A stretch of 64,000 bases of DNA from Symbiodinium natans (GCA_905221605.1 CAJNDS010001724.1:299978-363977); one strand, 5' to 3'. Shown: positions 51,010-59,309, numbered from the stretch's first letter. Numbers and translations: made by a program. Notes: generated from the sequence alone by a model not told the origin.

Positions 51010-51940
51010 TACCGGGTTTAGAATTTAAAGTTTGCGGTGTAGGGTGTAGGATTTATGGTTGAGGACTTCGGGTTTAGGGATTAGGGCTTGGGATTAGGGC
51101 TTATGGTGCAGGGTCTAGGGCTTGCATGAAAGCAGCTTCCAGGTTCAAAAGGGTCTAGGGCTTATCGGGCTGCCAGGGCTTATAGGATTCGTGGGGGACC
51201 TCTGGAACGATGGACGGTTTTACCGTTTCAGAGCATTTACAGGACTTAGGGTATCGAAGTATGAAACCCTAAACCCGAAACCCTAAACCCGAAACCCTAA
51301 ACCCTAAACCCTAAACCCCGGTTGGCCTAGCTAGGCGGGAGCGACAAAAATGAAACACTGTAACTGTAGGGCCCAAGAAGGCCATCCCAACAAGCCGTCC
51401 TTCCATAGCTGCGCCCCTCGACCCCAAAACTGCGCTCTAAAACCCTAAAACCCTAAAAACTCTAAAACCCTAAAAACCCTAAAAACCCTAAAGCCCTGAA
51501 ACCCTACGCCCCGAAAGCCGAAAACCCTACACACATTGAACTTTGAAAGGACGTCGGAACACCGCTAGCTGAGGGATCCTTATGCAAGCATGACGCTGAG
51601 GGCCTGGCCCTTGCGCATCATCCCAAAACTAGCCCATACAGTGCAGCCTAACCTTCAAGTCCCCCGGAGAATACTTTCTGCATGGAGCTCGACTGAAACA
51701 GACTGACTTGCATTCTCGACTAGCCCCTGCTGGACCTAAGCCGCAAACAGCACAAAAGCCTACCACGCAACTCTGAGCCTCCTAAGCCCCTAAGCCCCCT
51801 GAACCCTCACCTCTTCAACGCGAGTTGCTGCAACTGCTCTGTTTCCTTCACATGCCACATTTAGGCCTGAATCATCAATGACCAACGAACCCTAAACCCT
51901 AAACCCTAAACCCTAAACCCTAAACCCTAAACCCTAAACC
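51010..51940. other. Intron/spacer, no gene recognised
   Basis: Degenerate telomere-like repeats (51015-51120, 51260-51320, 51435-51500) and 51540-51880 of unassigned sequence. No module exon found. Confidence 0.6.
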
Positions 51941-51946
51941 TGCGCA

Positions 51947-52114
51947 GTGACTTGCAGTTGTGCCTCGCCATGTTCGAGATGGCGCAGTCCAGGGACCAAT
52001 GGGCCGAGGAACGCCCCAGACCAGCAGCAGGGGTGGCAACCCGCGCGCGGCCAACTTCACAAGGGCCATCAAGGCAGCCGGATATCAGAGCTGGAGGACT
52101 TGGAAGCCCAGCGG
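51947..52114 (+). CDS. Possible PPR-related exon(s), frame broken
   Basis: One frame opens DLQLCLAMFEMAQSRDQWAE and another continues NPRAANFTRAIKAAGYQSWR; both look like PPR repeat halves, but they are in different frames with no clear intron. A GTACGC donor follows. Could be two exons, a frameshift or decay. Confidence 0.3.
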
Positions 52115-52444
52115 TACGCTTTTGTTTCACTTTTTTTGGCTCAAGGTTCCCTTCTAAAGACCCTAAACCCTAAACCCTAAACCCTAAACCCGAAACCCTA
52201 TATGGTTACTGGGCTGCCAAAAACCAAGGGAGGAACGTTTGGGTCCGAAATGGTCCCTAACAACGGGGGGTCAGATACCCTAATGCATGCCCTAACTTCC
52301 TACTGAGGTCATATGAACCTTAAACCCTCAACCCCTAAGCCCTAAAAGCCCTAAGAACCCTAAGAACCCTGTTTAAGGGGGTCCTGTCGTCCCCTGGAGG
52401 AAGGCCCTGGTACTCTGGGATGAAGCAAAAGCTGCTGCTAGGAC

Positions 52445-52556
52445 CAAGAGTAGGCCCTTTTTTCGCTTTTTTCAGGGTTAGGTTCCCTGAAGAAGTCCCT
52501 TTAAACCAAAAAGAGTACCCTTTTTTATTCCCAGAGAAACTCTTGGGTCATCCTAA
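52445..52556. mobile_element. TIR element, family F11
   Basis: CCAAGAGTAGGCCCTTTTTT ... AGGGTTAGGTTCCCTGAAG ... ACTCTTGGGTCA. Same ends and layout as the PPR intron at 53291-53398. Confidence 0.55.
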
Positions 52557-52561
52557 ATCCT

Positions 52562-52731
52562 AAACCCTGAACTGTAAACCCTAAACCCTAAACCCTAAAC
52601 CCTAAACCCTAAACCCTAAACCCTAAACCCTAAACCCTAAACCCTAAACCCTAAACCCTAAACCCTAAACCCTAAACCCTAAACCCTAAACCCTAAACCC
52701 TAAACCCTAAACCCTAAACCCTAAACCCTAG
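52562..52731 (-). repeat. Telomeric (CCCTAAA)n block ending at PPR acceptor
   Basis: About 23 repeats. The last is CCCTAG followed by the PPR exon. Confidence 0.95.
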
Positions 52732-52850
52732 GCTGGCTTCGGGGGCGACGTCATCACAAGCAGCGCGGCAGTGGCGGCTTTAGCAGCTGGCAGCCGATGG
52801 AAGCAAAGTCTGGGCTTGATGCAGAAGCTGCACCTCTTTGGGACGATGGG
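52732..52850 (+). CDS. PPR gene 1, exon 1 of the visible part
   Basis: 119 nt, phase 0 to 2. AGFGGDVITSSAAVAALAAG then SRWKQSLGLMQKLHLFGTM: a PPR repeat of the type common in dinoflagellates (NxAIxAC...W..AL.L...M). Acceptor CCCTAG and donor GTTTAG are both supplied by telomeric repeat. PPR proteins bind organelle RNA. The 5' end of the gene is not identified. Confidence 0.72.
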
Positions 52851-53149
52851 GTTTAGGGTTTAGGGTTTGGGGTTTGGGGTTTGGGGTTTGGGGTTTGGGG
52901 GTTTGGGGGTTTGGGGGTTTAGGGTTTAGGGTTTGGGGCTTAGGCTTAGGGGTTTGGGGTTTGGGGTTTGGGGTTTGGGGCTTGGGGGTTGGGGTTTGGG
53001 GTTTGGGGTTTGGGGTTTGGGGTTTGGGGTTTAGGGTTTAGGGTTTGGGGTTTGTGGTTTGGGGTTTGGGGTCCTCAAAAAGGAGCTATGGTAGTCTCGG
53101 GTTTACTGACCCCCCCCCCCCCAAGTTGAGGGTTCGTGTGGTCCTCAAG
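52851..53149 (+). other. PPR intron made of telomere-variant repeat plus F2 element
   Basis: GTTTAGGG donor, then a TTTGGGG-rich array (52860-53070), then a partial F2 element with a C tract, ending GGTTCGTGTGGTCCTCAAG. Joining exon ends gives codon GG|G and keeps the PPR frame. Confidence 0.7.
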
Positions 53150-53290
53150 GTACTCGTCCGCGGTGCAGCACAGTGCTTTCGCTTTCAACTCCGCCATGTC
53201 CAGCTGCGTGCGAGCGAATGTTTGGAAGCAGGGGCTCAGGCTTTGCAGGACCATGCGCCTTTGGAATGTGGAGATGCAAACAGTTACAAG
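53150..53290 (+). CDS. PPR gene 1, exon 2
   Basis: 141 nt, phase 2 to 2: YSSAVQHSAFAFNSAMSSCV, then RANVWKQGLRLCRTMRLWNV and EMQTVT. A full PPR repeat with the W-x2-G/A-L signature. Confidence 0.75.
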
Positions 53291-53398
53291 GACCTGGAGT
53301 AGGCCCTTTTGTTTCTTTTCTTCGGGTTGGGGTCCGTTATATCCCCTCAAGACCAAAAACTTTGTATTCCTAGGTTACTCCTGGGTCTAGGTTACAAG
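53291..53398 (+). mobile_element. F11 element acting as an intron, with 10-bp target duplication
   Basis: 108 nt beginning GACCTGG and ending AG. GTTACAAGGA occurs at 53283-53292 and again at 53391-53400. TIRs: GACCTGGAGTAGG and (reverse complement of the right end) GACCCAGGAGTA. Removing it from AAG|GA to AAG|GA restores one duplication copy and the PPR frame. Confidence 0.8.
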
Positions 53399-54410
53399 GA
53401 ACACAGCAGCGATGCTCTTCCGAGAGATTGGAAGATGGCAAATGGCAGCCCACTGCCTCCAAGAAGCTTCGCTGTCAGCATTGCGGCTTACGACCGTCAG
53501 CTACAACATGCTCTTAAAGAGTTGTGGAGGCAGCAACAGCAGCAACACCTGGCAATCCGTTGTTGAGTTGCTTCGAGGGGCTTATCTTCGAGGTGTCGAG
53601 TGTGATGCCGTGTCGCTCAACACAGCTACAGCAGCTGTTAAGGACAGCTGGAGTTCAGTTTTTGTACTTCTGCGCACGTCACTGTCGCAAGGCATCCAGC
53701 AAGATGCAATCACTGTTGGCTCTGGCACTGATGCCTGTGCATTGACAAGCTGCTGGGACGATGCTCTGCAGCTGTTGCATTCGGCACGGGGGCGGGACAT
53801 CCGCATCGATGTCCTCGGATGCAGTGCGCTAGCAGCGGCCTGTGAAGTTGGCGGGAAGTGGAGACAAGCATTGGCCGCCTGCTGGAAAAGCTGCGACTCA
53901 GGTATGCTGACGGACACTGTGCTGGCCGGGGCTGGGATCACAGCCCATGGCTCTGCCAACCTTTGGGAGGCCGCTGTGAACATCATGTTCACCAGCATGG
54001 TGGTGGCGTCGCTTCGGGTCGATGTAGTGTGCTTTGGGGCGGCTTCGCATGCGTGCGAATTGGGCGGCAGCTGGCACACTTCTCTACGAATTCTACAGCT
54101 GATGAACATGATTTCCACCCAGTCGAACAAAGTGGTGCTTGGGGCTGCGATATCATCATGTAGGTGGGCCTCGAAGTGGCAGTGGGCCACACATCTACAC
54201 AAAACGCGATTCAAGCCGGGACAAGTTCTGTTCAATGCCCACATGGGCGCATGCGCAAGCTCGGCACAATGGAGGGAGGCACTGAGCTCCTGTTTGAAGG
54301 CAGAATGCCAGTCTGTGGCACCGGACAATATCGCTTTGAGCACTTTGGCTACCGCCTGTGGCACTGGTGGACAGTGGGAGTTGGCGATGGCGGTCCACCG
54401 AACCTTGGGG
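53399..54410 (+). CDS. PPR gene 1, main exon
   Basis: About 337 codons containing eight or nine PPR repeats, each with a Trp and a Cys near fixed places: TVSYNMLLKSCGGSNSSNTW, DAITVGSGTDACALTSCWDD, DVLGCSALAAACEVGGKWRQ, DVVCFGAASHACELGGSWHT, NIALSTLATACGTGGQWELA. Repeat spacing is about 35 residues. Predicted role: sequence-specific RNA binding, probably in plastid or mitochondrion. No targeting peptide is visible because the N-terminus is missing. The 3' edge lies in the F2 element at 54403; exact donor unclear (GA at 54411 is one option). Confidence 0.85.
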
Positions 54411-54513
54411 GACGAAATGAACCCTAAAAGGGCTTATTTTTCATATACCTTAGTAGGAGTTAGAGTAGTATAGGGTCTATGACCCCAATTTCAGGGTTCA
54501 TGTGGTCCCCAAG
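54403..54513. mobile_element. F2 TIR element forming a PPR intron
   Basis: CCTTGGGGGACGAAATGAACC against CAGGGTTCATGTGGTCCCCAAGG with core AGAGTAGTATAGGGTCTATGACC. The best preserved F2 copy. The PPR frame changes across it, so it must be spliced. Confidence 0.8.
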
Positions 54514-54681
54514 GAAGGAGAAGTGACTTTGCAGAGCGGGAGCTGGATGGGACTTCCCTTGGAGCTTTGGTCCACGCGATGTCAAACTCTTGGCAGTGGC
54601 CGCTTGCCGGACTGCTCCTGGCCGAGGCTGGCCAGGGAAATCTGCAACTTCGAGATGCTTGGAAATATTTTCGAATTTTTC
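54514..54681 (+). CDS. PPR gene 1, exon 4
   Basis: In the useful frame: SDFAERELDGTSLGALVHAM, SNSWQWPLAGLLLAEAGQGN, LQLRDAWKYFRIF. PPR-like with the QW signature. Start may be the later acceptor TTTGCAG at 54532. Leaves in phase 1 at a canonical GTAAGA donor. Confidence 0.68.
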
Positions 54682-54721
54682 GTAAGAAACAGCTAAAACT
54701 AAATTGCAATTTTTCTGCTAG
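54682..54721 (+). other. 40-nt AT-rich intron
   Basis: GTAAGA...TTTTTCTGCTAG. Removing it joins TTT C|GG TTC in frame. No TIR, no telomeric repeat, canonical GT-AG. Looks like an older type of intron than its neighbours. Confidence 0.75.
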
Positions 54722-54951
54722 GGTTCCAAGTTCAGTATAGGCAACCCGATGCTGTGAGCCTCGAGGAGGTTGTTGGCGCATGTGCCCGGAGCGGAGCGTT
54801 TGCGGTGGCGGCGGATCTTCTCCACTGCGTGAGACAACTCCTGCGATCGCCCAGCACCAGCATCGGAGTTCCGCTTGCGTGGAACTACGAAGTGCTGCGC
54901 CCTCTAGGCCAGCCTAGAGCAGAGAAAGAACATGGGGGTTTACGAGAATAG
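54722..54951 (+). CDS. PPR gene 1, 3' exon
   Basis: FQVQYRQPDAVSLEEVVGAC, ARSGAFAVAADLLHCVRQLL and on to a TAG inside an F7 element (which begins CATGGGGGTTTACGAG at 54931). The stop may therefore be intronic, with the true end farther on (a candidate SGRSLRRLVSRVDSFRPLKS lies at 55070-55139). Confidence 0.7.
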
Positions 54952-55032
54952 GGGACCCCCCAATATAGGTCCGGATCCCCATATCATAAGGACCCCCCAC
55001 ATAAGGTACCCTATGTTAGGAAACCCCCAAAT
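54931..55032. mobile_element. F7 element at the end of the PPR gene
   Basis: CATGGGGGTTTACGAGAATA ... CATAAGGACCCCCCACATAA ... TTAGGAAACCCCC. Its left end reads through the PPR frame to a stop. Confidence 0.6.
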
Positions 55033-55161
55033 ATCTTGGGGCTTGGCACTTGCCTGAGGTGGCTGTGGGTTCAGGAAGGTCCTTGCGCAGGCTTGTTTCT
55101 CGAGTTGACTCCTTTCGCCCTCTGAAATCGTCCCTGCAGGGGGGGCTCAACCCGAAGACCC

Positions 55162-55183
55162 TCCATAGCCATTTTGGCTCAGG
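55162..55183 (+). other. Relict dinoflagellate spliced-leader sequence
   Basis: CCATAGCCATTTTGGCTCAG matches the 22-nt dinoflagellate spliced leader (CCGTAGCCATTTTGGCTCAA core) at 20 of 22 positions. Known family fact: dinoflagellate mRNAs receive this leader by trans-splicing, and retroposed cDNAs carry it back into the genome. About 60 bp downstream an F4 element begins, so little of any retroposed gene remains. Confidence 0.7.
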
Positions 55184-55239
55184 GTTCGAGCCTCAAACAA
55201 GAAGCGTCGGGTGTCATTGTGGTTGTCCGTTTTGCAATT

Positions 55240-55350
55240 TTAGACTCCATGTACCGAAATAGGGAATACGTGGAACTGAAAGTACCTCCTATATAGGGAC
55301 TGTTGGGCCCAAGTAAAGATCAACGCGGTACATAGGGGAGGGTCCGAAGA
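55240..55350. mobile_element. F4 TIR element, diverged
   Basis: GACTCCATGTACCGAAATAG ... TGGGCCCAAGTAAAGATC ... GCGGTACATAGGGGAGGGTC. Confidence 0.45.
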
Positions 55351-55733
55351 TGGTTTAGTGTCAAGGCTCCAGCAGCCCACTCCGCGCAGTCTGCACCCGG
55401 GGCCTTGTTGACGCTGAAGTCGTGTCCCCTAAGCCCTGAACCCTGAACCCTGAACCCTAAACCCTAAACCCTAAACCCTGAACCCTAAACCCTAAACCCT
55501 AAACCCTAAACCCCTCCCCCTCTGCACACATCCTCCACTTCCCCCCGATAGAGCTCCCACGCAACAACGGGTTAGGCCAGGTATTCGCTGGCCACTGGTG
55601 GCTCCGGATGGACTCAAACCCTAACCCGATACCCGAAACCCGAAACCCGATCCCGAAACCCTAAACCCTAAACCCTAAACCCTAAACCCTAAACCCTAAA
55701 CCCTAAACCCTTCGCCTTGGACTTCGGCGGGAG

Positions 55734-55786
55734 GAAATGGCTACGTGGCAGCCCCGGGCCTTCCAGAGGAGGACGAAGAGAAGGAG
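55734..55786 (+). CDS. C-type module exon
   Basis: 53 nt between GGCGGGAG and GTTCGG: (G)NGYVAAPGLPEEDEEKE. The Asp run is replaced by Glu. Confidence 0.76.
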
Positions 55787-55796
55787 GTTCGGAGCT

Positions 55797-55910
55797 CAGG
55801 TTTAGGGTTTAGGGTTTAGGGTTTAGGGTTTAGGGTTTAGGGTTTAGGGTTTAGGGTTTAGGGTTTAGGGTTTAGGGTTCAGGGTTCAGGGTTTAGGGTT
55901 TAGGGTTTAT
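55797..55910 (+). repeat. Telomeric (TTTAGGG)n block
   Basis: About 16 repeats beginning 11 bp after the C exon. Confidence 0.95.
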
Positions 55911-55993
55911 AAGTTATAGGGGTTTTGGGTTTTGGGTTTAGGTTTGAGGGCGGAGGGGAGCCGGGGTTGAAAAGGGTTTAGGGTTCAGGGTTT

Positions 55994-56093
55994 CTTGGGG
56001 ACTACATGAACCCTAGAAGGCTTTAGTGGTCCAGACTCCCTCCTCAGGATTCTAGTAGTATAGGGCGATTTTGGGTTCATCTGGTCGTTGGGG
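55994..56093. mobile_element. F2 TIR element
   Basis: CTTGGGGACTACATGAACCC ... TCTAGTAGTATAGGGCG ... GGGTTCATCTGGTCGTTGGGG. Confidence 0.6.
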
Positions 56094-56201
56094 TCCGTTC
56101 AAGATTTATAGGGTTTCGGCTAGACTCTAAAACCCTAAACCCTCAACCCTCAACCCTAAACCCTCAACCCTAAACCCTAAACCCCACCCAATGGTTCTGA
56201 G

Positions 56202-56250
56202 GAAGCGAACGCCGCCAGCGAGGCAGAGCCCCCCAAGCCACCAGACCAAG
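56202..56250 (+). CDS. B-type module exon
   Basis: 49 nt between GGTTCTGAG and GCCAGC: EANAASEAEPPKPPDQ+G. Length, phase and donor match; RK is replaced by DQ. Confidence 0.7.
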
Positions 56251-56822
56251 GCCAGCTGGAATTGGGGTTTCAGGTTTAGGGTTTAGAGTTTAGAGTTTAG
56301 GGTTTAGGGTTTGGGGTGTAGGGTTTAGGGTTGAGGGTTTAGGGGTGTGTATCAGTGTACGCGCGCGTGGAGTGCTTTTTGTTCTCTAGATTCGGGGGCA
56401 CACTCCCTATCTAGAGTATAACCCCCAACCCCCCCCCCAGCACGCAGGCTTTCTTGGTTCTCTGGAATTTCAGCGGCTCCTTCTTAGGCAAGCCAGAACC
56501 CCAAACCCTACGCAAACCCTCTACAGTTCGATTATAAGTTTTGACATGCTGTGTACGAGTTTTCTCTCACAATTCAACGAACCCACAGAGAAGCAGGTTT
56601 CGGGTTCTGAGCCGGAGAACTGCCAGCTGCGCAGTCCTGGTTGCAAACGGAGATCTGCACATCTAAGCCTTAAAGCTTCAGGGTTTAGCCCCTGTAGACT
56701 TTACTCTTAATAATATTATTATTACCATTATTTTCATCATTATTATAATTGTTACTACTCTTTTTTTTTTGGGGGGGAGGGGGGGTGGGGGGGCGAACTC
56801 TGAACCCCGTGGGATTTTGGAG

Positions 56823-56878
56823 GTACCGGCTCCGTCACAAATGCCAACAACCCCGCGGAGGAAGAGGAGGAGGACGAG
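56823..56878 (+). CDS. C-type module exon
   Basis: 56 nt between ATTTTGGAG and GTGCCT: (G)TGSVTNANNPAEEEEEDE. Confidence 0.72.
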
Positions 56879-57268
56879 GTGCCTTAGGGGTTAGGGTTGA
56901 GGGTTTAACCCTAAACCAAAACCCTAAACCCTAAAAACGCAGAACAACTGATGGCAGAGGGATAGGGCGCTGAGGCCGCCAACTTAACACGCCTAAGGAG
57001 CTGTGAGGTGCTACCGTATAGCGTTTGGGCGTTTAGGGTTTAGGGTTTAGGGTTTAGGGTTTAGGGTTTGGGTATTCAGGGTTGGGGCTTTCCTTCAACC
57101 CGAAGCCCTCCCCCCAACAGTGGTTAGACCCGAAACCCTAAGCATATAAACCCTAAACCAGTGGCACACAAAACACTTTAGTTGTCGTCAATCAACCCAG
57201 AACATGCCCCATGCTCTGTGAAGTGGACTTCGGATCAGCTGGGTTTAGGGCTTAGGGCTTTTCCAAAT

Positions 57269-57362
57269 CTTGCGGACCAAATGAACAAGGCTAATAACAG
57301 GGATTGAAGTAGTAGTATAGGGATAGATTATCCCAATTTTTGGGGTTCATTTGGCCTGAAGG
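57269..57362. mobile_element. F2 TIR element
   Basis: CTTGCGGACCAAATGAACAA ... AGTAGTAGTATAGGGATAG ... GGGGTTCATTTGGCCTGAAG. Confidence 0.55.
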
Positions 57363-57433
57363 GTCCCGAAACCCTAAACCCTAAAACCCTAAACCCTAAA
57401 ATCTAAACCTAAACCCTAAACCCCATACCCTAG

Positions 57434-57531
57434 GGAAGCCCAACCATTCAACCAGTGATGAGGTGGAGGATTTCGATGAGGACTTCGAGGACGAGGCCTC
57501 CATTCAGCCGCAAGAATTCTTCGGCTCCTGA
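57434..57531 (+). CDS. Terminal exon with acidic F-D/E motif
   Basis: Acceptor is telomeric (CCCTAG). Phase 1: (G)KPNHSTSDEVEDFDEDFED then EASIQPQEFFGS and TGA. The G-x-x-NHS start is shared with 61115, and the F-rich acidic run with 20637 and 43927. The last module exon upstream is the C at 56823; phases (0 then 1) mean at least one more exon lies between. Confidence 0.62.
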
Positions 57532-57539
57532 CTTCCCAA

Positions 57540-57700
57540 ACCCTAAACCCTAAACCCCAAACCCCAAACCCTAAACCCTAAACCCCAAACCCTAAACCCT
57601 AAACTCTAAACCCCAAACCCTAAACCCGAAACCCCAAACCCTAAACCCTAAACCCCTAAACCCCTAAACCCCTAAACCCCTAAACCCCTAAACCCTAAAT
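57540..57700 (-). repeat. Telomeric-type repeats, mixed CCCTAAA, CCCCAAA and CCCCTAAA
   Basis: Variants are grouped: CCCCTAAA 8-mers form the last 40 bp. Confidence 0.9.
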
Positions 57701-57949
57701 GTCAAAGAAGCAATTCAACCCTGAAAACTTGCACCTGGAACTCCGACTGTCGCAGCCCTCAGCTCCCTAAGCACTCGAAAGCCCAACCCTGGGTTTAGAG
57801 TTTAGGGTTTAGGGTTTCGGGTTTAGGGTTTAGGGTTTCGGGTTTAGTGTTTCGGGTTTAGGGTGGAGTCTTCTTTTTTTGTTTTTGTGTCTTTCGGGTT
57901 TCCTGGGGGGGGGGGGTCTCTTCGATTGCTTTTTGGGTTTAGGGCTTGG

Positions 57950-58044
57950 GGTTCAAACTGGTGCAGTTTTGTGGCGGGGGCTGCTTCTTCTCATGTTTGT
58001 TTGTGTAAGCTCGCGCTACTGAAGCATGACGTCACGGACAGCTG
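57950..58044 (+). CDS. PPR gene 2, possible early exon
   Basis: Open NWCSFVAGAASSHVCLCKLA then LLKHDVTDSW, ending at a good GTGAGA donor. The 5' edge is unknown. PPR-like composition only. Confidence 0.35.
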
Positions 58045-58082
58045 GTGAGAGACCCAGAGAGGTGGGCCTTTTTGGTTTGCAG

Positions 58083-58100
58083 GAAAGCGAGGCGTTGCAG
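58083..58100 (+). CDS. PPR gene 2, possible 18-nt microexon
   Basis: GAAAGCGAGGCGTTGCAG between TTTGCAG and GTAAGC. Strong signals on both sides, multiple of three. Phases with the neighbours do not all agree, so it is tentative. Confidence 0.3.
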
Positions 58101-58145
58101 GTAAGCAGTGTCTCCCCAACAACCATCGTCCAAAAACAGGCGTAG

Positions 58146-58709
58146 CTCACTCATGCTTGTGGGCGGTTTGGATTGAAGCACCTCTCTCAAGAGCTGCAGC
58201 TTACTGTCATTGCGCGTCTTTCCGAGAAAGTGGTGGACGTGGCAGGACTTGCGAGGATGCAAAGACCAACGAAATCGTGCTTTCCAAGCGAAAACATCTG
58301 GTGGTTCCCTTTTGCCGCACTGTGGGCCATCAACTCGGGGGTGTTCAGCTTGCCTCGCCCACATGTAAACAAGCGCATGGAAAAGCTCACAGAGGACAGG
58401 GGCCTACTCCTCAGAAGTCCCGCGTCCAAGGTGGGGCTTGGTGTGGATGCAGTGAAGCTGACAGCTGAAGAGACGTCAGCTCTCACGACAATCTCTGAAT
58501 CTGCAGAGAATCTGGACTGGTTCCGCGCCAAATCTGCTTGGGAGGCTTGCAAGTCCTTCAAGGCTCCTCTGTGCAATGCAGCCATGCATGCGGCATTCAG
58601 ATGTGGAAACTACAAGTACGGTGCGCAAGTTTATGCCGACATGTGCAAGGCTGGGACGCGCCGAACCGCGATCACGTACACCGCGGCAATCCGCCTGTTT
58701 TCACAGCTT
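58146..58709 (+). CDS. PPR gene 2, main exon part 1
   Basis: From LTHACGRFGLKHLSQELQLT through AEETSALTTISESAENLDWF to a PPR repeat APLCNAAMHAAFRCGNYKYG and TAITYTAAIRLFSQL. The repeat matches those of PPR gene 1. After FSQL the frame is lost (see 58710). Confidence 0.72.
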
Positions 58710-59308
58710 AGAGGGTCCTCAGCCTATGGACCGATGCACAGAACAGCAACTGGTCAACATGGACACCGAGCCAGAAGTACTTGCTTCTAAATGAGCTTGT
58801 GAATGACGCGGCAGACGCCGCCAATCTCACTCAAGTCTTTCTGTTTCTCGAGCGTATACGTGCGGAGGGCTTAGAGATTGATGGTGGCACGTGGGGTGCT
58901 GCATTGAATGGTTGTAAGGTGGCAGGTGAGCCTGGGGTCGCGAGCTTTTGTTTGGAGCAGATGGCTTTGGCAAACATTTCAGCAAACGAGGTTCACTTCA
59001 GAAGTGCCGTTGCCGCATATGCCGGGGAACCGTGGCAGCGAGTCAACGAACTTGTTTTCAAGGCCGCGCACGATGGCATTGACACCCTGGATCGCTTTTT
59101 CGTGAATGTTCATGTGGCATCACTTCTAGGACAACTGTCCCGGACATCTAGGGTACGTAGCCTGGAGCAAGCTCAGGAGTTGGTAGAGGAAGCGAAGCCG
59201 GAACATCAACAAGCAGCATTGGATGTGATCTCTCGGGCTAGGGCGCGAGGTACAGACATGCTGAAGTTCACCGCAATGGTTCGTCGTGCTCTGCTCAAGC
59301 AGACCTGA
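58710..59308 (+). CDS. PPR gene 2, part 2, one frame over
   Basis: RVLSLWTDAQNSNWSTWTPS then QKYLLLNELVNDAADAANLT, GGTWGAALNGCKVAGEPGVA, ANEVHFRSAVAAYAGEPWQR and a C-terminus KFTAMVRRALLKQT. Continuous PPR-type sequence to TGA. It joins part 1 only if one base is lost or gained near 58710; there is no room for an intron, so this is either a sequencing error or an inactivating frameshift. Confidence 0.72.
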
Positions 59309-59309
59309 G

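Noticed and set aside
53582..54364. 260-codon - strand open frame
   Set aside because: Shadow of the PPR exon; the + frame has the PPR signature.
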